Origin: DASPWV01 sp046726375
Lineage (GTDB): Bacteria > Acidobacteriota > Vicinamibacteria > Vicinamibacterales > UBA2999
Direction: 5' to 3'
DNA length: 64,000 bases
Assembly (NCBI GenBank): GCA_046726375.1
Contig: JBKPAJ010000065.1
Span: forward strand, 10,454-74,453
Part shown: one piece after another, positions 53,126 through 64,000 of the stretch
Layout: every line of letters begins with the position of its first letter
How positions within the stretch are numbered: the first letter of the stretch is position 1
Position numbers and translations under genes: made by a program
Notes under the pieces: generated by a model
What the model saw: the letters and a program-made list of their open reading frames with translations, nothing else
What the model was told of the DNA's origin: nothing
The model's database searches: none

Positions 53126-54004
53126 ATGAACGAACGCGATTATTTGGCCGAGCGATTCGAAGAGCATCGAACCCACCTGCGCGCCGTGGCTTACCGGATG
53201 CTCGGCTCGTTGAGCGAGGTGGACGACGCCGTTCAGGAAGCGTGGCTGCGACTGAGCCGCGCCGATACCACGGGCATCGACAACCTTGGCGGATGGTTGA
53301 CCACGGTCGTCGCGCGCGTGTGCCTTGACATGCTGCGGTCGCGCACATCGCGGCGCGAGGAGCCGTTCATCCCGCACGCGCCGGAGCCGGTCGCGACCGG
53401 CACGAGCGGGAGCAGCCCCGAGCAGGAAGCGCTCCTCGCGGATTCGGTCGGGCTCGCGCTGCTCGTCGTGCTCGACAGGCTGACGCCGGCGGAACGCCTC
53501 GCCTTCGTGCTGCACGACATGTTCGCCGTGCCGTTCGAGGAGATCGCACCGATCGTCGGCCGTTCCGCAGAGGCAACGCGGCAGCTCGCCAGTCGCGCGC
53601 GGCACCGCGTGCGCGGCGGCGCGGCGGGGCCCGACTCCAATCTTGTTCGGCAGCGCGGGGTCGTCGATGCCTTTCTTGCGGCATTACGCAGCGGCGACTT
53701 CGAAGGCCTGCTCGCCGTCCTCGATCCGGATCTCGTGGTTCGCACGGACCTCACGGTCCCATCCGGCGCGCCGACCGAGGTCCGCGGCGCGGCGATCTGG
53801 GCGAAGCAGGCGGTCGCCTTCGGGCACCTCGCGCGACTCGTGCGCCCCGCGCTCGTGAATGGGGCCATCGGCGTCGTGATGGCGCCGCGGGGACGATTGT
53901 CCAGAGCGCTCACCTTCAAGATCGCGAACAGCAAGATCACCGAGATCGAGGTCATCGGCGATCCGGCGCGGCTCGGCGAGCTCGACGTGTCGATCGTCGA
54001 CTGA
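53126..54004 (+). CDS. SigJ/ECF41-like sigma factor, second copy
   Basis: 292 residues. Region 2 YRMLGSLSEVDDAVQEAWLR, region 4 PFEEIAPIVGRSAEATRQLA, then a SnoaL-like domain (FLAALRSGDFEGLLAVLDPD) and ending GDPARLGELDVSIVD. The DGGGK loop of classical ECF41 is replaced by RTDLTVPSGAPTEVRG, a clear difference from its neighbour. The tandem sigma/VOC and sigma/DoxX modules look like a duplicated unit with different enzyme cargo. Confidence 0.9.
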   Translation: MNERDYLAERFEEHRTHLRAVAYRMLGSLSEVDDAVQEAWLRLSRADTTGIDNLGGWLTTVVARVCLDMLRSRTSRREEPFIPHAPEPVATGTSGSSPEQEALLADSVGLALLVVLDRLTPAERLAFVLHDMFAVPFEEIAPIVGRSAEATRQLASRARHRVRGGAAGPDSNLVRQRGVVDAFLAALRSGDFEGLLAVLDPDLVVRTDLTVPSGAPTEVRGAAIWAKQAVAFGHLARLVRPALVNGAIGVVMAPRGRLSRALTFKIANSKITEIEVIGDPARLGELDVSIVD

Positions 54005-54119
54005 GATATGCCGATCGACGTGCTCCGTCATCACGTCGCCACGCTCGATGTGACCGGTCGGGGTCGTGAAGTCGAACACGGTGCATATCGGCGTCGAGCG
54101 TGAACTCTCCGGTCACGTT

Positions 54120-54360
54120 CGTGTTACCTAGCCAGCCGAACTCGAGCGTTCCGGCAAAGTCATCGGTGATCGGTCGATGCCGACCTTCAGCGCCACTCCC
54201 ACGATTGCGAAGGCGTTGATGGCACAGTCGCGGAGTGCCAGGTCGAGCGGCGTCCCCACAAAGCAGGACATCGTGATCTTGTCGAAGATGACCTCGCTGG
54301 CCTGGGGCTCGAGCTCCGGAACGAGCTGGAACGGCGGCGAGTCCCGGAGAAACGCCGGCT
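54120..54360 (-). pseudogene. Isochorismatase-family remnant
   Basis: Minus strand from about 54360: FLRDSPPFQLVPELEPQASE, VIFDKITMSCFVGTPLD, LALRDCAINAFAIVGVALKV, the middle of isochorismatase-type cysteine hydrolases. The catalytic Lys is present in FDKITMS; the usual Cys position in IVGVA is Ala. After GI the frame shifts and ends. N- and C-terminal parts are absent; 54005-54119 and 54361-54491 show no gene. Confidence 0.55.
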
Positions 54361-54491
54361 TCACCTGGTCGAGCCGCGTGACTCGTCTGCCACGCCATCG
54401 CGGTCCGCAGCTGAAACACGCCAGCCGCCTCGCTGGGCAGCGACATGTCCCGACTGGTGGCTCCGAGTCCAGCCGCGGGCTCCCTCTGGGT

Positions 54492-55754
54492 TCAAGACTG
54501 AACGAACGATTCTCCGGTGAAGGGATCCGATGCGGCCCTCTCACGCCGTGCGAGCCAGACGAACGGAATCGCGAGCGCCTGGGTCGCGGCGCTACAGGCG
54601 TACGACGCGGGATAGCCCCAGACGTCGGCGGCGCGGCCGAGAATCGGCTGTGCCACGACGCCGCCGCTCGAGCCCATCAGTGAGTCGAACGAGAGCACGG
54701 TGGCGCGTTGTTCGGACGGGATCAGATCGTTCACGTACGCCTGGCGCACCGGGCTGACGACGGCGAACACGAGACCCCAGACGACCAGGAGGGGCACCGC
54801 AATCCAGAATCGGGGCACCGCGGCGATCAGCGCGAGGCAGGCGGCACTCAGCATCACCGCGGCCAGCAGGACGCTGGTGCGCTGCGGAAACACGCGTGCG
54901 AGATGCGGCACGAGCACCCCGCCGCCGATCTGCGCGCCGCCGACGATCGCCGCCGCGAGCCCGGCGATGCCGTACGCCTTCGTGTCGCCGTACAGCTCGA
55001 GCAGGTACGGCTGCATCGCGTAGAACGCGTAGATCGACACGCCGTCGGTGAACATGTTGGCCAGCATCACCCAGCGCACGGGCGGATTGCGCAGGCCGTA
55101 CTGGAGCGCGCGGCTCAGCACGCCGCGCACCTCCTGCAGAGGCCTGCCGGTGCGCTTCGGGGTGAACCCGACATCCTTCATCAGCACGAACGCCAGCACG
55201 AACGTGATCGCGAGGACGCCCGCGCGAAGGACGTACGGCGCTCCGAGGTTCGTCGCCTGGGCGAGATATCCGCCGGCGACGGATCCCGTGAGCATCGCGG
55301 CGCCCTCGACGATCTCCCCCTTCGCGAACACCGCGTCGAGCGATCCGTCGAACCCTGTCGCCTTCAGCGCGTCCACCAGCCACGCCTGGACCGCGCCGGA
55401 GAAGAACGTGAAGCCGAGGCCGAGCAGTACCGACGCGAGCGCCCACGCCCAGAAGGGCGCGGAGATGCGCCACATCAGCAGATACAGCAACGTCGAGATC
55501 GCCAGCGTCAGCGTGCCGAGCAGATAAGAGAGGCGGCGCCCGCGCACGTCGGCGACGACGCCCGTTGGCACCTCGAACAGAACGAGGCCCGCCGTGAAGA
55601 ACGCGTTCGCGGCAAAGGCCTCGGTGTTGGTCAGTCCGCCATCGAGCAGGAAGAGCGTGTTGATGCCCCAGATGAATGACGCGGCCAACGTGTTGAGCAG
55701 GAGCAGCACGAGGTAGATCTTCTGAACCTGCTCGGCGCTGACGCTGGCGGCCAT
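54492..55754 (-). CDS. MFS transporter
   Basis: 420 residues with twelve predicted helices. The helix 2-3 loop has GVVADVRGRRLSYLLG, the MFS D-R-x-G-R-R type signature, and the related repeat-motif LGRAADVWG appears in the second half. A central loop KDVGFTPKRTGRPLQEV separates the two halves. Acidic and polar residues inside helices suggest a drug or sugar exporter but do not define the substrate. Ten bases separate it from the upstream DUF6496 gene on the same strand. Confidence 0.92.
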   Translation of the reverse strand: MAASVSAEQVQKIYLVLLLLNTLAASFIWGINTLFLLDGGLTNTEAFAANAFFTAGLVLFEVPTGVVADVRGRRLSYLLGTLTLAISTLLYLLMWRISAPFWAWALASVLLGLGFTFFSGAVQAWLVDALKATGFDGSLDAVFAKGEIVEGAAMLTGSVAGGYLAQATNLGAPYVLRAGVLAITFVLAFVLMKDVGFTPKRTGRPLQEVRGVLSRALQYGLRNPPVRWVMLANMFTDGVSIYAFYAMQPYLLELYGDTKAYGIAGLAAAIVGGAQIGGGVLVPHLARVFPQRTSVLLAAVMLSAACLALIAAVPRFWIAVPLLVVWGLVFAVVSPVRQAYVNDLIPSEQRATVLSFDSLMGSSGGVVAQPILGRAADVWGYPASYACSAATQALAIPFVWLARRERAASDPFTGESFVQS

Positions 55755-55763
55755 CGAGCGCTC

Positions 55764-56174
55764 TTACGCGGACTGCCGCCTTCGGCGACGGGTGGCTGCC
55801 GAACGTGCCTGCCGCGAGAGCGCCTTGTGCGACGCGGCGCGCCGGGGCTCGCGCTTCAGCCTTCGCAGCGACGCCCGCGATCGTTTCGCCGACGGCTTGC
55901 GGCGCCTGGAGCTCTGACCCCCCCGATACGCGCGCGCGGCTTCCTTGCGCGTGCGCGCGGATGCCTGTCCCTTCTTCGGCGGCTTCAGCTTCACGCCCGC
56001 GCGACGGGCCTTCGACAGTCCGATCGCGATCGCCTGCTTCGTCGAGCGGGCGCCATGCTTGCCTTCACGGATGTGCTCGATCTCCTCGCGCACGAACTCG
56101 CTGGCCTGCGTGGACGGCGACTTTCCTTCCCGCTTCGCCTGCCGCGCACGCTCCACGGTCTTACGTTCAGGCAT
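55764..56174 (-). CDS. DUF6496-like basic protein
   Basis: 136 residues. The first 65 match DUF6496: KREGKSPSTQASEFVREEIE, HIREGKHGARSTKQAIAIGL and SKARRAGVKLKPPKKG. The rest is extremely Arg-, Lys- and Ser-rich (SSRRRKPSAKRSRASLRRLK) and likely disordered and nucleic-acid binding. Function unknown. It lies at the start of the MFS operon. Confidence 0.8.
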   Translation of the reverse strand: MPERKTVERARQAKREGKSPSTQASEFVREEIEHIREGKHGARSTKQAIAIGLSKARRAGVKLKPPKKGQASARTRKEAARAYRGGQSSRRRKPSAKRSRASLRRLKREPRRAASHKALSRQARSAATRRRRRQSA

Positions 56175-56534
56175 ACGTCACCTCCCGAATCGATGGTCGA
56201 GGGATGCACGCCGACGGCCAGTGACAAGCTCAGCCAGCGGCAACCGGTAGTTCGGACGGTCAAACAGACAAGGCCGATCGAGTGTTCAGACCCAGGTAGG
56301 ACGGCGTTGTACGGGGTATCGCCGATCGGTCAGTCTTGTTCACCCTAGAAAGAACAGGACCATGAACAGACTCAGAACAGACTCAGTGCTTGCATCGCGT
56401 TTGCTACAAGAACAACTTCGCTCCCATACCTCGCGTTCCTGGGACCCAGGGAGTGATCCTAGCCGAGTTCGCGATTAGGATCGTCCGGCGACGGCGGTTA
56501 GCGTCTTCACGCTGCTGCAAACTCACGCCATGGC
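56175..56534. other. Gap with a short tandem repeat
   Basis: About 360 bases. AACAGACTCAG occurs twice in direct succession (56365-56375 and 56376-56386) close to where a leader or promoter of the following surface-protein gene should be. Upstream sequence of that gene is not recognisable, so its true start has been lost here. Confidence 0.45.
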
Positions 56535-59500
56535 GGTGCTTCAGGTGAGCAACTTCACAACAACACGGCCAGCGATATCACCACTATCGGGCCCGGCGCC
56601 GACCTGACGATCAACAAGAGCCATTCGGGCAACTTTCTCCAGGGGCAGACCGGGGCAACCTACACCATCACGGTAACCAACTCCGGCACTGGGCCTACCA
56701 GCGGCCTGGTGACGGTCACCGACAGCGTTCCCGGCGGACTAGTCCCGACATCGACAGGGGGCGCCGGCTGGACTTGTAATTTCGTCGGGCAGGATGTGAC
56801 CTGCACCCGGAGCGATCCTCTGCTGGTGGGACAGGGTTACCCAATCATACTCACGGTCACTGTCCAGCCTGGCGCTCCCAGTTCAGTGACGAACCAGGCA
56901 ACTGTTGCGGGCGGCGCGGATGTTAATACGACGAACAACACCGCTAGCGATCCGACTACCATTATCCCCGGCGCCGACCTGACCATCACCAAGAGCCATA
57001 CCGGAAACTTCACCCAGGGGCAGACGGGAGCGACCTACACCCTCACGCTGGCCAACGGCGGCGTCCCGACCAGCGGCGCCGTCATTCTTGCCGACAGCCT
57101 CCCGGCCGGCCTCGTTCCAACGGCGGCCAGTGGTACTGGTTGGACCTGCGGTGTCGCGGGCGCAACGGTCAATTGTTCTCGAAGCGACCCGCTGTCCCCG
57201 GCAGGAAGCTACGGCCCGATCACGGTCACGGTTGATGTGGCGATTAGCGCCCCGTCATCGGTGACCAACACAGCGACGATCGCCGGCGGCGGGGACGTCA
57301 ATACAGCGAACAACACCGCAATGGACATCGCCACAGTGATTCCCGGGCCGGACCTCCTCCTCTCCAAGAGCCACGTGGGAAATTTCATGGCTGGACAGAC
57401 CGGCGCACAGTTTACGGTGACCGTGACCAATAGCGGCGGCGCCCCGACCAGCGGGATGGTCACGGTGGTCGGCAGCACGCCGACTGGGCTGGTGCCGACA
57501 GCGGCGAGCGGAGCGGGTTGGACCTGCGGCGTCACCGGTTCCACGATCACGTGCTCCCGAAGCGACCCGCTGGCCCCGGGAGCAGGCTATGGCCCGATCA
57601 CGGTCACGGTGGATGTGGCGATCAGCCCCCGTCATCAGTGACTAATACGGCGGCCGTCTCCGGGGGCGGCGATATCAATACGACGAACAACACCGCCACG
57701 GATTCGGTCACGATCCAGGCCACGACCGATCTCGCGATCACCAAGACGGATGGCCAGCCGACCTACGTGGCGGGCGCGGCGATCGCTTACACGATTACGG
57801 TGACTAATGCCGGACCGGCGACGGCGAGCGGGTTCAGCATCGCCGACAACGTGCCAACGACGATCGTTGGTGTCACAGCGGGCTCGCGGTTGTTGGTTCG
57901 GGCAGCTGCGGCACCAACAGTTCCGTCGGCAACAGTGTGAGCTTCGCCAATGCGAGTCTCGCGCCCGGCGCCGGTCACCAGCTCACTCTCACGATCACCG
58001 GCATGGTCGACCCCACCGCGACGGGCACCCTGGTGAACACCGCGACCGTCACACCAGGCGCCAACCAGACCGATCCCAACTCGGCCAACAACACAGCCAC
58101 GGATACGAATACCCAAGCCACGCCAGCGACGATCGCGAGCATTACACCGGACACGGGTCCGCCCGCGGGCGGCACGCCAATCACGATCGTCGGCACCAAC
58201 TTCACCGCGGGCGCGACGGTGACGATCGGTGGGCTCGCGGCCGCGAGCGTCGTGGTCGTCAACACGACGACGATCACCGCCGTGACGCCCGCGCATGCGG
58301 CGGGCACGGTGGATGTGACGGTCACGGTCGCGGGCCCGCGCAGCGTGACGCTCACAGGCGGATTCCAGTATCAGGTGACAGAGCGGCGGCTCACGCTCAC
58401 GACGACGGGCGCCGGCACCGGGCGCATCATCAGTCTGCCTGCCGGCATCGCGTGCGGTGTGACGTGCTCGGCCCTCTTCCCGACCGACTCGCTGGTGGAA
58501 TTGGTCGCGATTCCAGCGGCGGATGCGACGTTTGCCGGCTGGACGGGCGCCGCGGATTGCGCCGTCGGCCGCGTGACGCTGGCGACGGACACTGCATGCA
58601 CGGCGCGCTTCGAGCTGATCAGCGACAAGACCCCGCTCGACTTCCATGGCGATGGCCTGGGCGATCTCGTCGCGTATGCGCCGCCGCCGCTTGGCGTGCC
58701 GTCCGGGAGCTTGTTCGGTGGGCGCGTCCTGCTGAGCGAATCCTCCGGCGTCCTCCGCGCGGGCGACTTCAACAGTGATGGCCGCAGCGACGTTCTCTCG
58801 TACGACCCGGTGAGCGGCGCCTGGAATGTGACTATCACGGGCGACGGCAGCTTCAGCGGCGTTGTCGCCGCGCGTCGCTCGCCGCTCACGATCGAGCTCG
58901 ATGGCGATGGTCGCACCGATATCGCCCTCGTCGATCCGACAACAGGGGAAATCCAGCTGTGCTCGGCGACGACGTTCCCTGTCTGCGCTGCCACTGTGGC
59001 AGCACCGGCTGGCGCCGCGGTCTACCCGCTCGACGCCGACGGCAACGGCCGCGGCGACCTGCTCGCGTATGTGCCGGCGACCGGGCAGCTGCAGTTCCTC
59101 TTGAGTGGAGTGGCGGCAGCGATCGGCCCGAGCGGCGCAGACCTCACGGTGGCCGACGTCAATAGCGACGGCCGCAGCGATCTGATCTTCGTCAACGGTA
59201 CGACCGGTGTCGCAACGCTCGCGATGAACCGACCAACTGGATTCACGTTCGGCAGCGCGACGGTGGGCACTGGATGGACGCTGCGGCGAGCTCGTTTGAA
59301 CACCGACGCGTTCGATGATCTGGCCGCCTACCACGCGGCAACCGGCACCGTGCTGCGGCTGCTCAGCAACGGCGACGGTAGCTTTGCGGTGATCGCCGAT
59401 ATGATTGTGTCGAATCGCGAGCTCTCCGTTGCGGATCTGAACGGCGATGGCGTGAGCGACGGGTTCTTCTACGATCCGGCGACTGGGGTGAGTGGAATTG

Positions 59501-59592
59501 CTCTCTCGCTCGGCTCGAGCAGCTACGTTGGTGTGCCACTGCTCCTGCCGCAGGGATTGACGCTGCTGATGCAAGGAGGGTTCACGCCGTAG
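56535..59592 (+). pseudogene. Large surface protein (DUF11 repeats, IPT domain, FG-GAP repeats), start lost and two frameshifts
   Basis: Three DUF11 repeats begin at 56595, 56970 and 57345, exactly 375 bases apart (PGADLTI-type start, NNTASD-type end); a fourth follows near 57728. Frame breaks occur near 57625 and near 57890, where TNSSVGNSVSFANASLAPGA resumes a DUF11 end. Then an IPT/TIG domain (ITPDTGPPAGGTPITIVGTN), a Gly-Ala linker (RLTLTTTGAGTGRI) and FG-GAP/VCBS propeller repeats such as FNSDGRSDVLSYDP, ending at TAG 59592. No signal peptide or start remains. The parent was a secreted adhesin-like protein. Confidence 0.8.
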
Positions 59593-59681
59593 CCGCACGC
59601 AATCAAGTCGTGGCTCTCTGCCATTGCCGATGCGGAGTTCGCGGGGCGCGCGAAGCGCGAAAGCGCGTATAGTTGCCCGCC

Positions 59682-59698
59682 TCGCGTCTGAGACGCGA
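59682..59698. terminator. Possible bidirectional hairpin
   Basis: TCGCGTC-TGA-GACGCGA, a perfect 7-base stem with 3-base loop, between the convergent surface-protein pseudogene and the minus-strand gene at 59833. No T-tract follows, so it is at best a weak or Rho-independent-like terminator. Confidence 0.35.
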
Positions 59699-59832
59699 CT
59701 GCCTCGTACTTCCAGCAGGCCCTCGCGCAGTAGCTGACGAGAGCCGCAATATCCGTCGTCAGCCATCGCCCAATGGCGTCGTCGAAGTGTGTACTGGGCC
59801 CACGTCCGCGGTCGCTCGCGCCGCCAACTCCG

Positions 59833-60516
59833 CTATTTGATAAGCGGATTCGTTGGGCTGAACACGCCAGCGGGGCTGTCCTTCCAGATCCATGCGTGCA
59901 ACATCCAGCTCGTCTCTGTTGTGAAGCGGCCGCCGCGCGCCGTGCACTGTGGTGCCGTGAGATCGACCGAGGCACTATTGTCAGGCAGGACGCACACATT
60001 GTTGTGTTTGTGCCAGCTAGCCAACGTCTTTGGAAAAGGCGAGTTGGCAGGCTGCCCGTCGGTGTCGCTGGGGGCGACGAGAAGGTAGCTCACCCCAACC
60101 AGTCGCAGTCCGCCCTGTCCTGCAGGGTCTCGCTCGTAGAGCAGGATCGGCGGCTCCGTAATCGAGACTCTCTGATGATCGGCTTGACGAACGTAGTGAA
60201 GACCCATCCCAGGCACGTTCGGCCCGATCGCCCGGTAACCGGCTGCTTCGGCTGAGCGGACGTCCTGGTACTTTTCCGTCGCCTTACGGGCGGCGTCGAG
60301 CTGTTCTGCCGTGCGTTTCAGTTCAGCGAATGTGATCGCAGGCACCGTCCCGTGTGAATGGGTGCCTGCAGCTGCCATCGGCGGTGGTGCTGCCTGCCGG
60401 GCAGGGTCGGCGTGAGACGCTGGCATCGCCGAAGCCGATTGGTTGCCACGCGCAATCGCTTCGCTCATGGTCACGAGTAAGCCAATCGCGATAACAAGTG
60501 TCCTGTTGGGCTGCAT
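59833..60516 (-). CDS. Exported hypothetical protein
   Basis: 227 residues from ATG 60516 with a signal peptide (RTLVIAIGLLVTMSEAIARG). The mature part has an Ala/Pro/His-rich region, then LKRTAEQLDAARKATEKYQD, GPNVPGMGLHYVRQAD and PPILLYERDPAGQGGLRLVG, and ends SWMLHAWIWKDSPAGVFSPT. The GMG-H and ILLYE motifs are shared with the gene at 43949. The histidines and conserved acids suggest metal binding but I cannot name a function. Divergent from MarR with the operator array between. Confidence 0.75.
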   Translation of the reverse strand: MQPNRTLVIAIGLLVTMSEAIARGNQSASAMPASHADPARQAAPPPMAAAGTHSHGTVPAITFAELKRTAEQLDAARKATEKYQDVRSAEAAGYRAIGPNVPGMGLHYVRQADHQRVSITEPPILLYERDPAGQGGLRLVGVSYLLVAPSDTDGQPANSPFPKTLASWHKHNNVCVLPDNSASVDLTAPQCTARGGRFTTETSWMLHAWIWKDSPAGVFSPTNPLIK

Positions 60517-60539
60517 GTCCGCACCTCGCTACAATATGT

Positions 60540-60581
60540 GTCGTATACGATACGTCGTATACGACACGTCGTACACGACAC
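60540..60581. promoter_or_regulatory. Triple 14-base operator array between MarR and divergent gene
   Basis: Three head-to-tail units: 60540-60553, 60554-60567 and 60568-60581, each GTCGTATACGATAC-like. Units 1 and 2 contain the palindrome TCGTATACGA; unit 3 has one changed base (TCGTACACGA). TACAAT at 60530-60535 overlaps the upstream edge. The array lies between the genes starting at 60516 (minus) and 60587 or 60644 (plus), so MarR could control both. Confidence 0.7.
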
Positions 60582-60643
60582 ATACTATGGGAGGCCACAA
60601 CCTGTCAACCGAAACCCGTGAAGGCCCAAGAGGCGTGCATCAC

Positions 60644-61144
60644 ATGAAAACATCGGTGAAGAGAGGTATCGCATCAGCACCTCGCCACGATCCAGCGCTC
60701 GTGCGACAAGCAGAGGAGATCCTGGCAACTGTGAGAGTCCTCTGGAAAGACCTGCTCCGCAACCCTTATGCAGACGCCGAACAACACGGGATGACAGGAC
60801 CTCAGATCACGGTGATGGCGTGCCTCGTCACCAAGGGCCCCATGACGTTGACCGAGCTCAGTCGTTCGTTGGGAATGAGCCACAGCAGCGCATCGGGCAT
60901 TGTCGACCGGCTGCAGGCGCGCGGACTCTTACGGCGTACCGAGGATGCGGTCGACCGCCGCCGTACATCAATTGCGGTCACGGAAGCCGTACACCGGTAC
61001 GTGCGCGAACTGGAGGCCGGGCCCTCGGGGCGGCTGGTCGAGGCGTTAGCGAACGCCACAGCTGCACAGCGCGCAGCAATCAAAAAAGGGTTAGAGCTGC
61101 TGTGCGATCTTCTCGGCTCTCGGCGCAAGGCCGAACCGCAATAG
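60644..61144 (+). CDS. MarR-family transcriptional regulator
   Basis: 166 residues from ATG 60644 (ATG 60587, right after the operator array, would add 19). MarR winged helix: MTLTELSRSLGMSHSSASGI (recognition helix) and DRLQARGLLRRTEDAVDRRR (wing). A helical dimer arm follows. It should bind the triple operator and respond to a small aromatic or redox signal, like most MarR proteins. Its stop is immediately followed by the truncated membrane subunit of the molybdenum-enzyme operon. Confidence 0.92.
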   Translation: MKTSVKRGIASAPRHDPALVRQAEEILATVRVLWKDLLRNPYADAEQHGMTGPQITVMACLVTKGPMTLTELSRSLGMSHSSASGIVDRLQARGLLRRTEDAVDRRRTSIAVTEAVHRYVRELEAGPSGRLVEALANATAAQRAAIKKGLELLCDLLGSRRKAEPQ

Positions 61145-61146
61145 TC

Positions 61147-61508
61147 CGTACGACTTCCTCGCCATTCTCCACGCGGCCACGGTCATCATCACGCTGCTGT
61201 GGCTGCCGTTCGGCAAGCTGTTTCATGTGTTCCAGCGTCCGGCGCAGCTCGGTGTGGGTTTCTACAAGGATGCCGGAGCCCGCGATCGACAAGCCTTGTG
61301 TCGTCGATGTGCACAGCCGTATGCGTCGCTGCCCATGGTTCGCGATCTGACAGTCGTGGAACAGGAGCTCGGGTTTCATTACGAGCTGGCAGATGGCGGG
61401 CACTATCAAGAGGTCTGTCCCAGATGTCGCCGCGCGCTTTTCGGATCGGCGCAGGGCGCGTTGTGGCGCGAGTTCCTCAACGCCCGTGATCAGCGAGAGG
61501 CAGGGTAG
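61147..61508 (+). pseudogene. NarI-like membrane subunit, N-terminally truncated
   Basis: From 61147 the frame reads YDFLAILHAATVIITLLWLP and FGKLFHVFQRPAQ, the last membrane helix of a NarI-like subunit, then a cytoplasmic tail with paired cysteines CRRCAQ and CPRCRR, a zinc-ribbon type module, ending at 61508. The earlier helices and haem ligands are missing; the start is lost at the junction with MarR. It is five bases upstream of the molybdopterin enzyme gene, so it once belonged to that complex. Confidence 0.6.
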
Positions 61509-61513
61509 ACGCG

Positions 61514-63788
<2,275 letters not shown>

Positions 63789-63800
63789 AACGACGGCCGT

Positions 63801-64000
63801 ATGCCCAAGCCGGATTATCTGCACTTCTTCATCGACCCGAACCGCTGCATCGGCTGTCAGGCGTGCCTGCAGGCCTGCACGGAATGCGACACGCATCGAG
63901 GCGAATCGATGATTCACCTCGAGTACGTCAGCAGGGCGGAGAGCGTGCAGACCGTGCCGGTCGTCTGCATGCACTGCGAGCAGCCGACGTGCGCCGAGGT
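63801..64000 (+). CDS. 4Fe-4S ferredoxin-type electron-transfer subunit, partial
   Basis: 66 residues before the window ends. DPNRCIGCQACLQACTECDT (about 12-31) carries the first CxxCxxCxxxC cluster and VPVVCMHCEQPTCAEV begins the second. It starts 12 bases after the catalytic subunit stop, with a short spacer. NarH/FdhB/HcaD-like subunits of this type shuttle electrons between the molybdenum enzyme and a membrane subunit. Confidence 0.9.
   Translation, partial: MPKPDYLHFFIDPNRCIGCQACLQACTECDTHRGESMIHLEYVSRAESVQTVPVVCMHCEQPTCAE

Noticed and set aside
54708..55679. 323-codon plus-strand frame
   Set aside because: Antisense to the MFS transporter and rich in Arg/His/Asp, which is typical of a shadow of a membrane protein gene.
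57787..59766. 659-codon minus-strand frame
   Set aside because: The longest open frame in the window, but antisense to the DUF11/IPT/FG-GAP remnant, whose domains are clear. No motif, composition of a shadow.

Overview
The window is a high-GC bacterial chromosome segment that looks like soil Acidobacteriota, most likely Vicinamibacteria-like. The best clue is a PadR regulator coupled to an ADOP-type duplicated MacB/FtsX permease (26.9-24.3 kb). Weaker support comes from the many SigJ/ECF41 sigma factors, VOC and DUF899/DUF1801/DoxX stress genes, delta-60/FIMAH and DUF11/FG-GAP surface proteins, and a tRNA-tail dispersed repeat. Taxonomy is inference. No rRNA, complete tRNA, CRISPR array or intact transposase was seen.

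Layout. 0-9 kb: a partial AraC regulator, an ECF sigma factor with its own promoter and two small membrane proteins, then a co-directional oxidative cluster (Asp-nucleophile alpha/beta hydrolase, Tat-exported multicopper oxidase, two FAD monooxygenases, a methyltransferase, a CMD-like protein). 9-12.2 kb: a gene graveyard with a tRNA-tail repeat and fragments of SDR, CheB, ATP-dependent DNA ligase and tyrosine integrase around one intact VOC gene. 12.3-17.8 kb: an ECF41 operon (DUF6223, sigma, NIPSNAP, VOC), then DUF899, SnoaL and PhnB genes with broken genes between them. 18-24 kb: a BNR-repeat protein, a Phd/PIN toxin-antitoxin pair, another sigma factor, a secreted hydrolase, and broken ArsR and SDR genes. 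24.2-32 kb: ADOP/PadR, then a four-gene operon resembling attEFGH (two permeases, ATPase, lipocalin-type AttH fused to a membrane segment). 32-41 kb: a delta-60/FIMAH surface protein, a PLP lyase, an HXXEE-like membrane protein, several decayed hydrolases, an AhpD-like gene, and a divergent TetR/methyltransferase pair. 41-49 kb: O-methyltransferase, M28 peptidase, DUF6226, MocR, and a membrane protein-AraC-hydrolase operon. 49-56 kb: HIT, two DUF1801 genes, DoxX, and two ECF41-like sigma genes interleaved with DoxX and VOC genes, MFS, DUF6496. 56.5-59.6 kb: a decayed DUF11/IPT/FG-GAP surface protein. 59.8-64 kb: a divergent MarR/hypothetical pair with a tandem operator, then a molybdopterin oxidoreductase operon cut by the window end.

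The most striking structure is the ECF41 promoter system. Boxes of the form (T/G/C)GTCACA-N16-CGTC lie before DUF6223-sigma (12.37 kb), before DoxX (51.55 kb), and as two face-to-face pairs (51576-51638 and 53063-53124) in which a rightward promoter for the sigma gene and a leftward promoter for DoxX or VOC meet with their -10 boxes 8-9 bases apart. This suggests linked, mutually exclusive transcription of each sigma factor and its neighbour.

More than a dozen genes carry single-base frameshifts or truncations. Some sit at short homopolymers and could be sequence errors; others (CheB, ligase, integrase, hydrolase and carotenoid oxygenase fragments) are true remnants. Start sites given here often differ from the longest open frame because operators, ribosome sites and stop-start overlaps decide them.
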